64,000 nucleotides of DNA from Fulvia fulva (GCF_020509005.1 NC_063020.1:124001-188000), one strand, 5' to 3'. Counted from the first letter of the stretch, positions 21,578 to 32,609 are shown. Notes: generated from the letters alone by a model not told the origin. Translations and numbers: made by a program.

Positions 21578-22988
21578 CTAGTACTCCTCCTTGCCAGAGT
21601 CCGTGGGTCCCTGACAATTCGGTTTCGTCGGTGCCGCAGGAAAGTAGCTCTTGTAGTACACGTTGTCACCATTCTTAGCCGCAATATATAGTGGTGGTCC
21701 GAGAGGTCCGCCAGTAGTGGTTCGGTTGGGAAAGAGGAAGTTGGCGGAGATGGTGTCAGTCGGGCAGCCGAGGATCGTACCCGAAAGACCTGCAACAGTG
21801 AGCTTGCCGAGCGCCCAGGAGACTCCGGCGTAGGTTGACTCGGCTTCGCCGGCGAGGGCGAGGGGTGTGACGGAGTTGAGGCCTTGGTATATGTTGCAAA
21901 GGAGAGTGGTGGCGTTAAGGTTCGGGGTACCGACTTGGCCGAAGGGCATGGCGACGGGGTTCTATGTGATGTTAGAGGCTGACCGGCGTGTATTGAGGAT
22001 GGGAATGAGCTTACAGCTGGGTAAATACGGGTGAAGCCATCAGTGAGAGCCTCGACAGCACCGTATGGAGTGGCACGACGGTACCAGTTCTCTGGCCAGC
22101 GCTCAGAGACGTAATCGAATTGCTCGATCTCCTCATTGTAGCTTGCGCCTACAATGCTGGAGATACTCTCATAGTTGGCAACGCCACCGGCACCGTAGGT
22201 TCCGTTCGAGAAATACTCTGGGTAGAAATTGAATGCCACCACAGAGACGATCGATGGGAAAGGGAAGTAGGAGATCCACGGGTTGTACTGCTGGGTGAAG
22301 CGGGAGTTGGCCGAGTAGTGTTTCCGCATAGCATCGTAGGAGAATTCCTTGTTTGGGTCGTCGTTCACGAAGCCGACGTTCTGCTTGAACATACGGGATG
22401 AGAGGTGGTGATTGTCGCCACAGCCGTTGAAGAAGTCCTCTCTGTTCGGCGAGATGTCTGCCTCGACGGTTGAATGCCTATTGAGCCCGCCGATGGAACC
22501 TGGTCCAGCACCCAGGTACCAGGATTCAGTCTCAATGTCGCCATCCGAAAGGACGGCGAAAACGCAGAGCACGGTTGCAAGATCAAGGGCTGGGGTTACA
22601 AAGGTTAGCACGTTCGATGAAGCACACCGACCATGAGCATGTTGGAATCCACACCCATGTTAAACCCTCTCGACACAGCCTCCAGAACCTAACCAACATT
22701 GACACGCCCGTCGCGTGGTAGATAGCCATAATTCGCAAGCAAGCTGAGTCCCGGGCAAGGACCTCGCGAATCGGTCGGCAATGGCTCGACGAATTCATAT
22801 TCAGGCTCCGGCCGCCTGTTGTCGAGATCAAGAGCACCTGCAATAGATCCAACCGTTCCCTTCAAGTCGTTGATCACATTCCCAAGCTGACCGAGAGATT
22901 GGCGTTCCTGGATTAGGTTGAGATCTTTGTAGCCTGGTAGGGCGAGGCCCAGCGCTGGTAGAGCAGCGAATATCAATGCAACCTTCAT
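21578..22988 (-). pseudogene. Secreted heme-thiolate peroxidase (chloroperoxidase/UPO-like), interrupted by TAG
   Basis: Join complement(21578..21961, 22015..22589, 22628..22988), 440 codons. It has a signal peptide (MKVALIFAALPALGLA). The heme-ligand motif is Cys78 (GPCPGLSLLANYGYLPRDG), and an acid-base region E163-A164-D165 (HSTVEADIS) corresponds to the E-H-D or E-G-D triad of chloroperoxidases and peroxygenases. The family uses H2O2 for halogenation or oxygen transfer. Codon 100 is TAG (22689-22691), within RVNVG-stop-VLEAVSRGFNMG, where this family has a sense codon and CAG differs by one base. Coding resumes in the same frame. Intron 1 by this reading is only 38 bp, with a good CTAAC branch site; intron 2 is 53 bp. 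Likely a recent pseudogene or sequence error. Confidence 0.8.
22689..22691 (-). other. In-frame TAG in peroxidase gene
   Basis: Lies 22 codons after heme-ligand Cys78, in the helix following the PCP motif; both flanks are coding in the same frame. Confidence 0.8.
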
Positions 22989-24847
22989 CGCGGATGTGAG
23001 GATGCGAGTGAGTGGCGGTGAAGCTTGTGGTAAGGTAGGGATAGGATTGTGAAAAACTCCAGACCTGCAACTGACAGGGGTTGGAGGATAATATACTGCT
23101 TACTCGTAGACTTTTCGCTGGATGCCATCGTCGATGGGTTATGGCGCCGCAACACGGAAAGGAGCGTAGGTCACTCGACGCTCAGTATACAAATGCGGTA
23201 TGCGCCGTCACGACCGAGGGTCACCGTAGCAAGTAGGACGAGGATTAAGACGCCTCTACTAACTCTTCGATAGCCACTTCCGTGCCATTGCCCGTCGATC
23301 GCTCTTCAGTGGTCGCCAGTAAACCAACCGCAACCTCTTGATATGCGAGAGACTTTCAGTGACAGTTGAGGGACGGCATCGCCGTCTTCTCGTTGGGCAA
23401 ACACGCAAGCACAGATGCTGTACGTTCGATCTCGAGTCGGAAGCTTCTGACAACGCCGCTTGTCGTGTAGCCGTGGTATACAGATCAGCGATATAGTGGA
23501 ACCGCATCGTGGCTGTTGAGTTCTGAGTGACCAGCTCCATCTCTTGGTATGTTTCCCCTTTGCCCGGGTGCCAAACGATCGGAACAGCTCAACGTGGCGT
23601 AGACAAGCATATCCCGTAAGGCTCCATGACGATAGAAAAGATCGTTTCCAGTATGTAGATCTTCTGCGGAATACAATTGGGTGAAGCGTCCGGTTGACTG
23701 AATCAAGCAACTTGGCGGTTTTGGCGTTCGAAAGCTTGTTGACTCGTTATCTTGACCGGGAGATTTCGACGAACTCTTTGCGATTTCGCTTGGTGCCGTC
23801 TCTGCTATTTTAATTCTGCAGAGCCTCAGAGCCTTAGAGCTTAAGCAGACCTCAACCCGACGCGATGCCGACGGGGGCAAGAGGTGGTGTGCTGCAATGT
23901 GTGATCAGAGCACAATATGTCCAGATGGCAACATCTGCTCGATTGTGGTGTGTTGGAACATCGCTGCAGCACACGAATCCTTATTTGTTGCCTCGGAGTG
24001 TGGCTCCAGGGGTGTGGATTCAGGATGTGGATTGTATCAATATATAGAATCGACCTTGAATGAAGTAGGAGCCAGCCCCGGAAGTGACGACGAGGCTGAT
24101 GCGGCTCCATCAAGTCTCCGGAGGAAGAATCGCCTCCAACGACCCAATCGTGCCACTTCAGCCGCAACGTGTGCCGGCCATCGTTCCACCCCAATCTGCG
24201 CAGGCTATCGATGAAAACTGCGACCATCCCGCACGAGACGTGAATTGGGTTACGCAGAAAAGCCGTGCTTTAAAAGCCCAGTGGATACGACGAAGATATC
24301 TGTCGTAGAGTTGACCGCTTCAGCGTTCATGGAGCTTCAAGTTTCGTGCGGTGCCATGCGGCTCTCCAGACAGGGTGTCTCAACTGTTTGAGTCGCAGTC
24401 GCAGGAACAACCTAACGGCGCACAACATTGGCAACAGCAGCTCCTGCTTCATGACAATGATTGGAAGGTTTGGGAGATTGCCGCGGTCCGTGTGCAATTG
24501 CATCAACGATGCTTTTGTCTGAGCCAGCCATCAGTCTCTTGAAGATATGCATCGCGCACCTGATCGGGCGACGTGCGGCGTGAAGGCTCGCGGGTCGGCG
24601 ATGCCCGTATGATCAAGGTTGTAGAAAAAGCCCGAATGCAAGAGATGCCCGATCGAATTGTCGTGTTCGATGAAGAGCCGTCCAAATCGCAGCGCGGGTT
24701 CGACGGTTGAATAGCCATTGGCCGCCTCAACCTCCTGCAGTCCTCCAGAACCAGCCTGCATCTCAAAGCAACTCGACATCCACAACTCCACCCATCCCAA
24801 ACCCAACCCACGTTTCATCTACACCTCTTCCCCTCCCAGCCCTGTCC
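22989..24847. other. 1.86-kb intergenic region
   Basis: Upstream of the peroxidase and downstream of Prp2. Minus-strand frames at 23485-23880 and 23306-23710 overlap and look weakly coding in composition, but no motif or continuous gene can be defended. They may be a decayed gene. Confidence 0.4.
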
Positions 24848-27800
24848 CTACGACCTAATCTTTGGCATCGCCTTATCCACCCCAAGCGCCTCCACATCCT
24901 TAGGCTTATAATAATGCGGCGCAACCTCCGTCAACCACTCCGGCTGCAAGGGCATAACACTCCTCATAAACTCCTTACTCGTCAACACCAGCTCATAAAA
25001 GATAACCCACTTGGGCCTCACATCCATCAACACGCTGCTGGGGTGGATGTGGACTGTCATGTTATTCTTGACGGTCCTGTATGAATCTCCACCTCGCTGG
25101 AGACGAGCGGCGTTGGGGAAGAAACCTGCTGTGATGGAACGCTGGATAGGCGGGAGGTTAGATGCGCCGCAGGTTGAGAGCGTGACTTCGACGCGGTCGC
25201 AGAGCTTTGCCAGCTGATCCCGGACGTCGCGGGCGCGTGTTAGGGAGCGTTGTTGGAGGAAGTTCTCGCGGGCCCAGACGTAGCTGAAGTCGGAGTCAAC
25301 CCATTGGTTCCAGATGTTGAGGTAAGTGAGATGATCACCACCCTCCTTGACCGTGAACCTGGCGCGCGCGGCGTCGGCTTGGAGTTTCTTGTCCTTGGGA
25401 CGGTAGAAGAGGGCGCTGGCTTCGCCGAGCATGGCGATGATTGATAGGATCTCTTCGACGCACCCTTCCTTGTCGGCTTGGAGGACTGCTTTGGCGAGCA
25501 TGGGGTCGGTGGGGAACTCGGCCATTTGACGGCCCACTTTGGTTAGTTCGCCTTTGTCGTTGAGGGCGCCGAGGGCGTAGAGTTGTTCGAGAGAGCGGAT
25601 GAGCATGTCCGGTGCGGGCGGGTCCATGAAGTCGAAGTTGATGAGGTCATTGATGCCGAGGGATTTGAGCATAAGGACGATGCTGTTGAGGTTTGTGCGT
25701 TGGATTTCGGGGGTTGTGCTTTCGGGGAGATCGTTGTAGTAGGCCCATTTTGTGTAGAGGCGGAAGCACTTTCCTGGTCCTGTTCGACCGGCTCGACCGG
25801 CTCTTTGGTTTGCGGAGGCTCTGGAGATGGGGACAGCTACGAGAGATTCCATGTTGGTGGCGGGTGTGTAGCGATTCTCTTTGACGTAGCCAGGGTCGAT
25901 GACATACACGATGTTGTCGATTGTCAGACTCGTCTCGGCGATGTTGGTCGCGAGCACAACTTTGCGAACTTTGGGTGGTGTTGGGTCGAAGATTCTCTGC
26001 TGAAGATCTGTGGGCAAGTTGGCGTAGATCGGACATATCATCAGCTCTGGTGCCGCTTGGCCAAGCTTCCTCGCTGTTTCCTGCAAAGACTGTTCCGCCT
26101 GCTCAATTTCATCTTGACCTGTCAAGAAGACCAGAATGTCGCCAGGCATGGGTTGCGACAGATGGATTTGGAACACCGTCGTGATTGCTGCAGACAGATA
26201 GTTGGCCTCTGGCTGGAGTGAGTAGTTCATCTCCACATCGTAGGTTCGACCAGGAATATTGAGGATCGGCGCATCATCAAAGAACTCACTGAACTTCTGC
26301 GCATCGAGAGTGGCAGAAGAAATCAGCAACTTCAAGTCAGGTCGCCCTCTTGCAATATCCTTGATGAGTCCGAACAGGATATCGGTATGCAGTGTACGTT
26401 CGTGGGCCTCGTCAATCATCATCGCGGCGTAACCACCAAGATCTGGCTCTGTCAAGAACTCTCGCAGCAGCATGCCGTCAGTCATGTACTTCAGCACTGT
26501 CTTGTCTGTCGTGGCATCTTCGAAACGAATGGCATAGCCAACTTCATTCCCGAGCTTCACGCCAACTTCTTCAGCCACACGAGCTGCGACACTCATGGCC
26601 GCGACACGTCTGGGTTGTGTACAGCCAATCTTTTGACCATTCTTTGCAAAGCCATCTTCGTAGAGATACTGCGGCAGCTGTGTAGTCTTTCCGCTACCAG
26701 TCTCTCCAACAATGATCAAAATCTGGTACTCTCTCACGGCATCCAGGAACTGCTGTCGATATTGGTAGACGGGCAACGTCTTGCGCTTCTCCTCGATCGT
26801 CTTAGCTTTTCGCTCTGCCGCAAGAAGCTGCTGCGCCATCAGCCGTTCTTCCTGGCTCTTCATCTCGCTCATACCACCTTTCATCGCAGCGTCCGTCACC
26901 CACTTCAGCTGCTGCTCTTCGTCGAACACATACTCGTACTCGCCCTCGTTGGTACGATCGGCGACCAGGATCTGGGCTTTGGTCTTTTCCAGCTGCTCCC
27001 GTTCCCATTCTTCGTGCTCGGTGACGAATCGTTCTCGCCCCTGCGCATCCCGGTCGACGTAGCGGCTGTACAAGGCATCGCTCTTCTTCTTCATGTCCAT
27101 CTTGCCCTTCTCCGTGATGTAGTCCTCGGGCATGGCATAGCCATCGAAATGGTCATCAATATTCTCACGCTCCTCTGCGAGACGCAGAGCTTCTCTATTC
27201 CGTGCAAATTCATCTTTCTCGGCCTGGGACAACGTTGGGTTGGTGCGCTCTTCCTCTTCCTCATCCGCAACTTGCCTCCGCAGAAGCGCCAGTTCTTGGG
27301 TAGAGCGCTTCTTGAGGTAGTCTTGCCGGGACCGTAAGCGCAAAGCCTTCATTTCTTCCGCTGTCAGCTTGCCAGCCTGAGCTCTTCTCTCGGCGTCCTT
27401 CTCCTCTCGCTTCGATGAACGATCCTCGACGACCTTCTTGGTAGATCCAGCATCTTTGTTCTTCAGCCTCTCCTCGAAAGCTTCGCGCTCCCTTCGATCT
27501 TTCTCTTCCTCATCCTCCTCGGGTTCGTCCTTGTCGGGAGTACGTCTTGAAGGAGAAGCAGAGCCATCGTCGAACCTCGTGCGCTTAGCAGGTGGTGAAG
27601 GGAACTCTTCCTCTTCCTCGTCGGACTCGTTGTCGCCCCATCGATCGTCAAAGTCAGCATCCCGCCGCCGGATCTTCTTGCTATGCCTCTCTCCGCTTCT
27701 CGACCTCCGCCTCTCGCGATCTGATCGATGTTTCGACTTCCGTTCGCTATCCCGAGGCCTGGACTTCTCTTCCTTCTTTGGTGCTGGGGCTGCCTCCTCC

Positions 27801-28090
27801 TCAACGTCCATGCCGATCAGCGCATACTTTTTCTTCGCTTCCTTGGGCTTCGCTCGCCTGGGCATAGACGATGCATTGGAAGCTGGCTGAGCGAGGCGCG
27901 CAAACAGGTCATCACTGAATCTCTTGAGATCGGCATCATTCGAGTCGAGCATGCCAGACAATTTGCCTAGCAGAGCTCCGGACGACTTCGCCGATTGTGC
28001 CGTTGACACAACGAAGTCTACCATCATGTCTTCGCTGCCGCCGACCAGCTTGAGCAAGTGGTCGGAGACATATCTGCGCAGATCTCCCAT
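24848..28090 (-). CDS. PRP2: Spliceosomal DEAH-box ATPase Prp2/DHX16
   Basis: Intronless, 1080 aa. Prp2 remodels the activated spliceosome before the first transesterification. The N-terminal third (about 1-400) is charged, with RS/ED-rich blocks (KSRPRDSERKSKHRSDRERR) and the conserved RSRQDYLKKR, GYAMPEDYITEKGKMD and WVTDAAMKGGMSE segments seen in Prp2 and DHX16. The helicase core has motif I GETGSGKTTQLPQYL (about 461), DEAH (about 560), SATLDAQKFSEFF (about 591) and motif VI QRAGRAGRTGPGKCFRLY (about 763). It is followed by winged-helix, ratchet and OB-fold regions, the last with HPSSVLMDVRPKWVIFYELV. Start is the ATG that gives the conserved MGDLRRYVSDHLLKLVG. It is divergent from the coiled-coil gene at 28859. 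Confidence 0.95.
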   Translation of the reverse strand: MGDLRRYVSDHLLKLVGGSEDMMVDFVVSTAQSAKSSGALLGKLSGMLDSNDADLKRFSDDLFARLAQPASNASSMPRRAKPKEAKKKYALIGMDVEEEAAPAPKKEEKSRPRDSERKSKHRSDRERRRSRSGERHSKKIRRRDADFDDRWGDNESDEEEEEFPSPPAKRTRFDDGSASPSRRTPDKDEPEEDEEEKDRREREAFEERLKNKDAGSTKKVVEDRSSKREEKDAERRAQAGKLTAEEMKALRLRSRQDYLKKRSTQELALLRRQVADEEEEERTNPTLSQAEKDEFARNREALRLAEERENIDDHFDGYAMPEDYITEKGKMDMKKKSDALYSRYVDRDAQGRERFVTEHEEWEREQLEKTKAQILVADRTNEGEYEYVFDEEQQLKWVTDAAMKGGMSEMKSQEERLMAQQLLAAERKAKTIEEKRKTLPVYQYRQQFLDAVREYQILIIVGETGSGKTTQLPQYLYEDGFAKNGQKIGCTQPRRVAAMSVAARVAEEVGVKLGNEVGYAIRFEDATTDKTVLKYMTDGMLLREFLTEPDLGGYAAMMIDEAHERTLHTDILFGLIKDIARGRPDLKLLISSATLDAQKFSEFFDDAPILNIPGRTYDVEMNYSLQPEANYLSAAITTVFQIHLSQPMPGDILVFLTGQDEIEQAEQSLQETARKLGQAAPELMICPIYANLPTDLQQRIFDPTPPKVRKVVLATNIAETSLTIDNIVYVIDPGYVKENRYTPATNMESLVAVPISRASANQRAGRAGRTGPGKCFRLYTKWAYYNDLPESTTPEIQRTNLNSIVLMLKSLGINDLINFDFMDPPAPDMLIRSLEQLYALGALNDKGELTKVGRQMAEFPTDPMLAKAVLQADKEGCVEEILSIIAMLGEASALFYRPKDKKLQADAARARFTVKEGGDHLTYLNIWNQWVDSDFSYVWARENFLQQRSLTRARDVRDQLAKLCDRVEVTLSTCGASNLPPIQRSITAGFFPNAARLQRGGDSYRTVKNNMTVHIHPSSVLMDVRPKWVIFYELVLTSKEFMRSVMPLQPEWLTEVAPHYYKPKDVEALGVDKAMPKIRS

Positions 28091-28858
28091 GATGAATGTG
28101 TGGTAGACGTCTGCGTGGTGAAGATGTCTCCTATGTCGATATCTTCGAGCTTGCCCGCAGACTCTGGTTTCATCAAAGCACGAGTGGAGCTAGGATTCGA
28201 GACACGCTAACGGGCAACCTGCCGGCACGTGAGCGTGACCCTCACAAGTTACGGCGCGTGTCGGTACGCCACCACGTCGCATGCAGTGCACTGCGCATCG
28301 AGATCGCAAGGCTGCGACGACCAGGTGCTACAGAAGCCTGTCTCGGTCCTCGGTGGTGTACTGTAGCAGGAGAGTTTGCGGATCGAGATGGATGTCACGT
28401 GTCACGGTTGTTCTTGTGCGCGTCGCCGTCGCGCGAAATGTGAAACCAGCCGACGTGCAGGCCGTGGGAGGTTCGTTCTATGTGGGGACGGCCGACGCTC
28501 TAGCAGCGAGTCCAATTTCATGGCGATGTCTGTCCATGTTGACCGTTGTTTTGGCCCTCCTGATCGCTCTACTCAGTCACTCTCACTACTTGCATAAACA
28601 ACACTGCAATACTACGATACCCCAACAAGCATCTGACAGCGTCACGGCGTCACGGCGTCACAGCGTCACGGCGTCACAGCGTCACGGCGTCACAGCGTCA
28701 CGGCGTCACAGCGTCACGGCGTCACAGCGTCCCTCTCAGCTGCCCGTCATCCTCTTCCCCGAGCATCTGCTTCGCCTTCACCGAGGCGCCAAGAATAGCC
28801 AGCACATCGTCAAGCCAACATATGGCGGTGCGATAAGATTCGTCAAGGTTCAAGCATA
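28091..28858. promoter_or_regulatory. Divergent promoter region with GTCACRGC minisatellite
   Basis: 768 bp between PRP2 (-) and the coiled-coil gene (+). Includes an 8-bp tandem array at 28641-28728. No gene is supported; the open frame across the array simply reflects its composition. Confidence 0.5.
28641..28728. repeat. 8-bp minisatellite GTCACRGC x 11
   Basis: Eleven perfect-length units, two GTCACGGC then alternating GTCACAGC and GTCACGGC, so the higher-order period is 16 bp. It lies about 130 bp upstream of the start codon at 28859. TCAC/GTGA-rich DNA could bind bZIP or similar factors, but that is speculation. Confidence 0.95.
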
Positions 28859-30988
28859 ATGTCCGCAGCATCCACACCAAACAAGAGGGGCGCGCCAGCG
28901 GGTGTCGCTGGCCGACGCACTCCCGCCATCAACAGCACCACTACCGGAGCACCTTCGCCAAGTCCCTCCAGACCGACTACCTCATCCTCGGGCTCGGGCT
29001 CGTCGACCACCATGAACGGCCTCAGTCGCACACAGTCGAAGCGCGGCACTCCACTACCTCCGCGATCGGCAGCGGCAGCAGGACGGAAACAGAGCACCAC
29101 TCCCGACCCCGCAGAAGAGGATGCCAAGGCCGAAATGCAGGCCAAGATGGAAGAACTACAGCAGAAACTACAGGACGCAGAAGTCGCGCACCAGGAGGCT
29201 CAGAAACAGGCTGCAGTGCTGCAAGTGAAGCTCGACGAATCGCTCAAGGAGCAAGGCATGCTAGAGGAGAGGGTCCAGGAGCACACAGAACGCAATGAGG
29301 AACTGGAGAACGAGAAGAAAGACAGCTTGCGAGCACGACGAGAGATGGAGCAGATCTACGAGTCGGAGAAGGTGGCTGCGAACAAGGAGAAAGAGGAGGC
29401 ACTCAAGCGCGAGGACGAGATGCAGCAGGCCATGCAGCGCTTGAAGGAGACGTTGGCACAGCGAGAGATCCGCGCCGGCGTGGAAGATGAACGACGGCCC
29501 TTCATGTCGCGACAATCGTCCGCCAACGCGAGGAGCAACAACCCTTCACCAAACCCAGATGGCACCGATCGACAGTTTGCGCCCGCATCGATGAACAGGA
29601 GTGACTCGACATCTCGGAGCAACTCGAAGTTGGTCATGCAGAAGGACAAGATTATTGAGTCGTTGCGACTGGAGTTGGCCGATGCCGAGATGAAGCTAAT
29701 CGAAGTGGATCACAAGGGTGGCGGTCGTCTTCAGGACCTTCAGAAAGAAGTCTACGATCTCAAGATGCAGAACGCGCGGCTGATGGAGGAGAACGAGCAC
29801 TTCCAAGTCATGCTCACAGAGAAGACCATCGCTGGTGACTTTCATCTGGCACCTCCATCGAACGCCGTCTCAAGGCCGCCCTCACGAAGGCTGGAAGAGC
29901 AAGCAGCTGGTGGTAAGAGTCTCGCAGATGAGCTCGAGAACCATGGCGACAGCGAGGGTGAGGATGGCGAGCAGCCAAAGCAATTGCGGGCAGAGATCAA
30001 CAGCTTGAAGGACGCAAACAAGGCGCTGACGCTGTATATTAACAATATCATCTCACGTCTGCTGCAGCACGATCAATTCGAAGCAATCCTCGACAAGACA
30101 CCCGATTTGATGGCTGGATCTGGCGCAGCAAGCAAAAGGGCAGACACAGACAAGGAGCTTCCACCTCCGCCTCCACCACAAGACGACCAGCCTAGTCTGC
30201 TGCAGCGAGCAAAGAGTGTGATGGGTGGCAAGCCGAGGCCGAGACCTTTATCGCAGACTATCAACACTGGCGCCATCGATCCGCCGTTGCAGACGCCAAG
30301 TCTCGAGCCACCAAGGACAGAGGACCCGAACACAGCACCACGCGTTCCCATCGGACGCTCAAACTCTAAACGTGCTGGCAGTGGCCATCGTCGTGCCAAC
30401 TCAGAGTGGCCAGCCGCAAGTCTGGTGTCCAACATGTACCGCAGTGGAACACCGCAAACAGGACCTCTCAGCCCACCACTCGGCTCACCTACCAGCCGCA
30501 ATTCTTTCTTCGGTGGCAACATGCGCCAACTCTCTTCCAGCTCAAATGTACCGACGATCTCGGAGACTACAAATGACGGCAGCAAAGAGAACAATGGCCC
30601 TCAACGCGACAGCAAGATGAGCGAGATCCGCAGCAACCGCAACAGCATGCAGTCCAGCGTCGCGGCTGGCGGAATTGAAGGCATTGACAACATTCAAGAG
30701 AACGGCAATGGCATCGCTTACGAGCGTTCGAACCCTTCTTCACCACCTCGCAGTACCACCTCCAGTGGTGACAAGGACGGCAAAGGACCGAGCGGCGCCA
30801 TCATGATGGGCTCCAAGCCACGACCCTTGCGTCTCGTCCAAGAAGCCAAGGACGAAGACGCAGCAAAGAAGCAGGCAAACAGAGGCAGCTGGTTCGGCTT
30901 CATGAATCAAGGTCTGAAGGCGCCGACAAGTGGCGGCACCGGCATTTTCGGGCAGAGAAGCAACAGCGGTGATCCCCCAACGCAGTAG
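28859..30988 (+). CDS. Conserved coiled-coil protein
   Basis: An intronless 709-aa frame beginning MSAASTPNKRGAPAGVAG. Residues 1-85 are basic and Ser/Pro-rich. Residues about 85-205 form a long coiled coil (EEDAKAEMQAKMEELQQKLQ onward), with a second coil about 258-325 (KDKIIESLRLELADAEMKLI). Residues about 375-420 hold the most conserved block (LRAEINSLKDANKALTLYIN, then NIISRLLQHDQFEAILDK). The remainder is disordered with a proline run (PPPPPPQ) and a C-terminal WFGFMNQGLK patch. I recognise it as a filamentous-fungal coiled-coil protein often given M-protein-repeat-type names, but not its function. A cytoskeletal or scaffold role is inferred from architecture. TAG stop at 30986-30988. 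Confidence 0.85.
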   Translation: MSAASTPNKRGAPAGVAGRRTPAINSTTTGAPSPSPSRPTTSSSGSGSSTTMNGLSRTQSKRGTPLPPRSAAAAGRKQSTTPDPAEEDAKAEMQAKMEELQQKLQDAEVAHQEAQKQAAVLQVKLDESLKEQGMLEERVQEHTERNEELENEKKDSLRARREMEQIYESEKVAANKEKEEALKREDEMQQAMQRLKETLAQREIRAGVEDERRPFMSRQSSANARSNNPSPNPDGTDRQFAPASMNRSDSTSRSNSKLVMQKDKIIESLRLELADAEMKLIEVDHKGGGRLQDLQKEVYDLKMQNARLMEENEHFQVMLTEKTIAGDFHLAPPSNAVSRPPSRRLEEQAAGGKSLADELENHGDSEGEDGEQPKQLRAEINSLKDANKALTLYINNIISRLLQHDQFEAILDKTPDLMAGSGAASKRADTDKELPPPPPPQDDQPSLLQRAKSVMGGKPRPRPLSQTINTGAIDPPLQTPSLEPPRTEDPNTAPRVPIGRSNSKRAGSGHRRANSEWPAASLVSNMYRSGTPQTGPLSPPLGSPTSRNSFFGGNMRQLSSSSNVPTISETTNDGSKENNGPQRDSKMSEIRSNRNSMQSSVAAGGIEGIDNIQENGNGIAYERSNPSSPPRSTTSSGDKDGKGPSGAIMMGSKPRPLRLVQEAKDEDAAKKQANRGSWFGFMNQGLKAPTSGGTGIFGQRSNSGDPPTQ

Positions 30989-31144
30989 AATGGCACTGGT
31001 GGGATTATCGTGCAGAAGCGACGGCCGTCGAATCTGCGGAGAGTGCATTGCTTGAGTGAGCCGACCCTGCCCAGTCCAACCTTTGATCCAGAATACGGCA
31101 GACCAACCCAGAGAGAAGCCGAATTCGAACCCGATTCTGAATCC

Positions 31145-31158
31145 GGGGGGGGGGGGGG
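31145..31158 (+). repeat. G14 homopolymer
   Basis: Fourteen consecutive G residues in the 3' flank of the coiled-coil gene; length is prone to sequencing and replication slippage. Confidence 0.9.
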
Positions 31159-31293
31159 CGCTGTGATGTCTGAGGATTGGAGCGTGGGGGAGGCGGACCA
31201 TATAACGAACATGATAGATATACCTTTTCCCTTGTCGCGGCGGAGACGCTAGAATGGCGTCAGGGAGGAGGTGCATGGGAGAACGAATTGGAA

Positions 31294-31316
31294 TGGAGTG
31301 GAGTGGAGTGGAGTGG
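31294..31316 (+). repeat. GGAGT pentanucleotide array
   Basis: About four perfect GGAGT copies. Confidence 0.85.
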
Positions 31317-32609
31317 CATTGTCCTTGCTACAATTTGAAGATACCCCATACACCATCATAGGAGGAGAGGCAGGCATAGGTGCTGGTGCTGGTGCTGGCT
31401 GGGTATATCATATCATAACATACAATGGATTTTGGGGTTTCTGCTACGTGTAGTGGGATATGAGGGTATCGAATCTTATTCTGCCTTTCTACGGCTGTGG
31501 CCATCCACTCTGAAACGTGAAGCGGCACACAATGGTCAACCTACACATCCCACCATTACAACCCTCTGCTTGCATGGACAACCAAGCCCAAGCCAAGTCA
31601 ATAATAAGCTAGCAACCGAAGCAGATCTATTCCACGCTCGCAATGTCGCAATGGCCGCGCGTCGTGGAGTCTTCGCGGCGCCCTTTAGGACTTGATGTAA
31701 TGGTCACAATATGCGAGATCAAGATTTAAGTGTAGTCTGAGCCCGTCGTTCTGTTCCCTTGATATTGAGCGAGGTTGTTGGAAGGGGTGGACATGATAGA
31801 AGGATATCAGTCTTGTGACTTTGGGAATTGTCCTGGCGAGGTTGCACTGGAATGACTTTTGGGCCGATTTCGATATGTTGATATAGCTTCATTAATGCGG
31901 ATCGGGGAGTGGGGACCGACGGTTGCTCTTAACTATGTTCAGGATTGAAAGCATCCCTCTTGTATGCACCAGCAGCGCAGGAATTTGGTAGCTGCTTGGC
32001 GTGCACATGGCTCCGAATTTCCGCGGCGACTCCGCTCGTCAGCAGCCCGAGCGAGTGGAGCGCTCAACGCCGACTCACTCCGCAGGAGACAGACAGCATT
32101 ATCGAAATCCTAGAGAGACAAGGTCTCATGGCCCTGCGATCGCACGTCTGCGAAGTCAGAGTCTCCATCACATGCACAAACTGCACTCATTCACCCGCCT
32201 CCTCCTAGAACACACCACCGTATTCCACCGATCCACGATAGCAACATTCATCTCATTCTTGATTTCGTCCAAGAAGACTCCACTCCCATCAGGATGCTTC
32301 GCTGGCCATTGTGAGGTGGCTGTCGATGTTGTCGCTTCCGCTGTGATACTTCGAGCTGGGAAAGGAAGCTGCAATCCCTCCAGCTGAGATTATCATGAGC
32401 TATTGGGGAACTGAGGATGGTAGGAATATTATCCCAAGATACTGCTGTGGAAGTTGATCAATTTGCGAGGAGCTCTTCCCGCAGGATCATGAAGATGGAT
32501 GGGTATTCTGGCTGGGTATACGCATACGCTAAAGCAGCAAGTGTCCAATCGTAGAAACCTTTCCCCAACTCGCACCACGCAGCTTCGATATCCTGCTAAC
32601 CTCCTCACC

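Larger units (their letters stand above)
30989..32609. other. 1.6-kb intergenic with simple repeats
   Basis: Holds a 14-G homopolymer (31145-31158), a GGAGT array (about 31294-31316) and a short GGTGCT array near 31380. No gene supported. The right end is the 3' flank of the F-box gene. Confidence 0.5.

Noticed and set aside
8989..22691. UAG reassigned to glutamine in this organism
   Set aside because: SEC24, AOX1, SF3B6 and the 28859 gene all end at TAG in the expected place, so TAG is a normal stop.
23485..23880. 131-aa minus-strand frame
   Set aside because: Some coding-like composition but no motif, no flanking exons and overlapping frames; mentioned only as a possible relic.
26387..27337. 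316-aa plus-strand frame
   Set aside because: Antisense of the Prp2 helicase gene; no independent motif.
28281..28859. 192-aa frame with SVTASRRH repeats
   Set aside because: Created by the 8-bp minisatellite; no motif outside it, and it ends at the ATG of a real gene.
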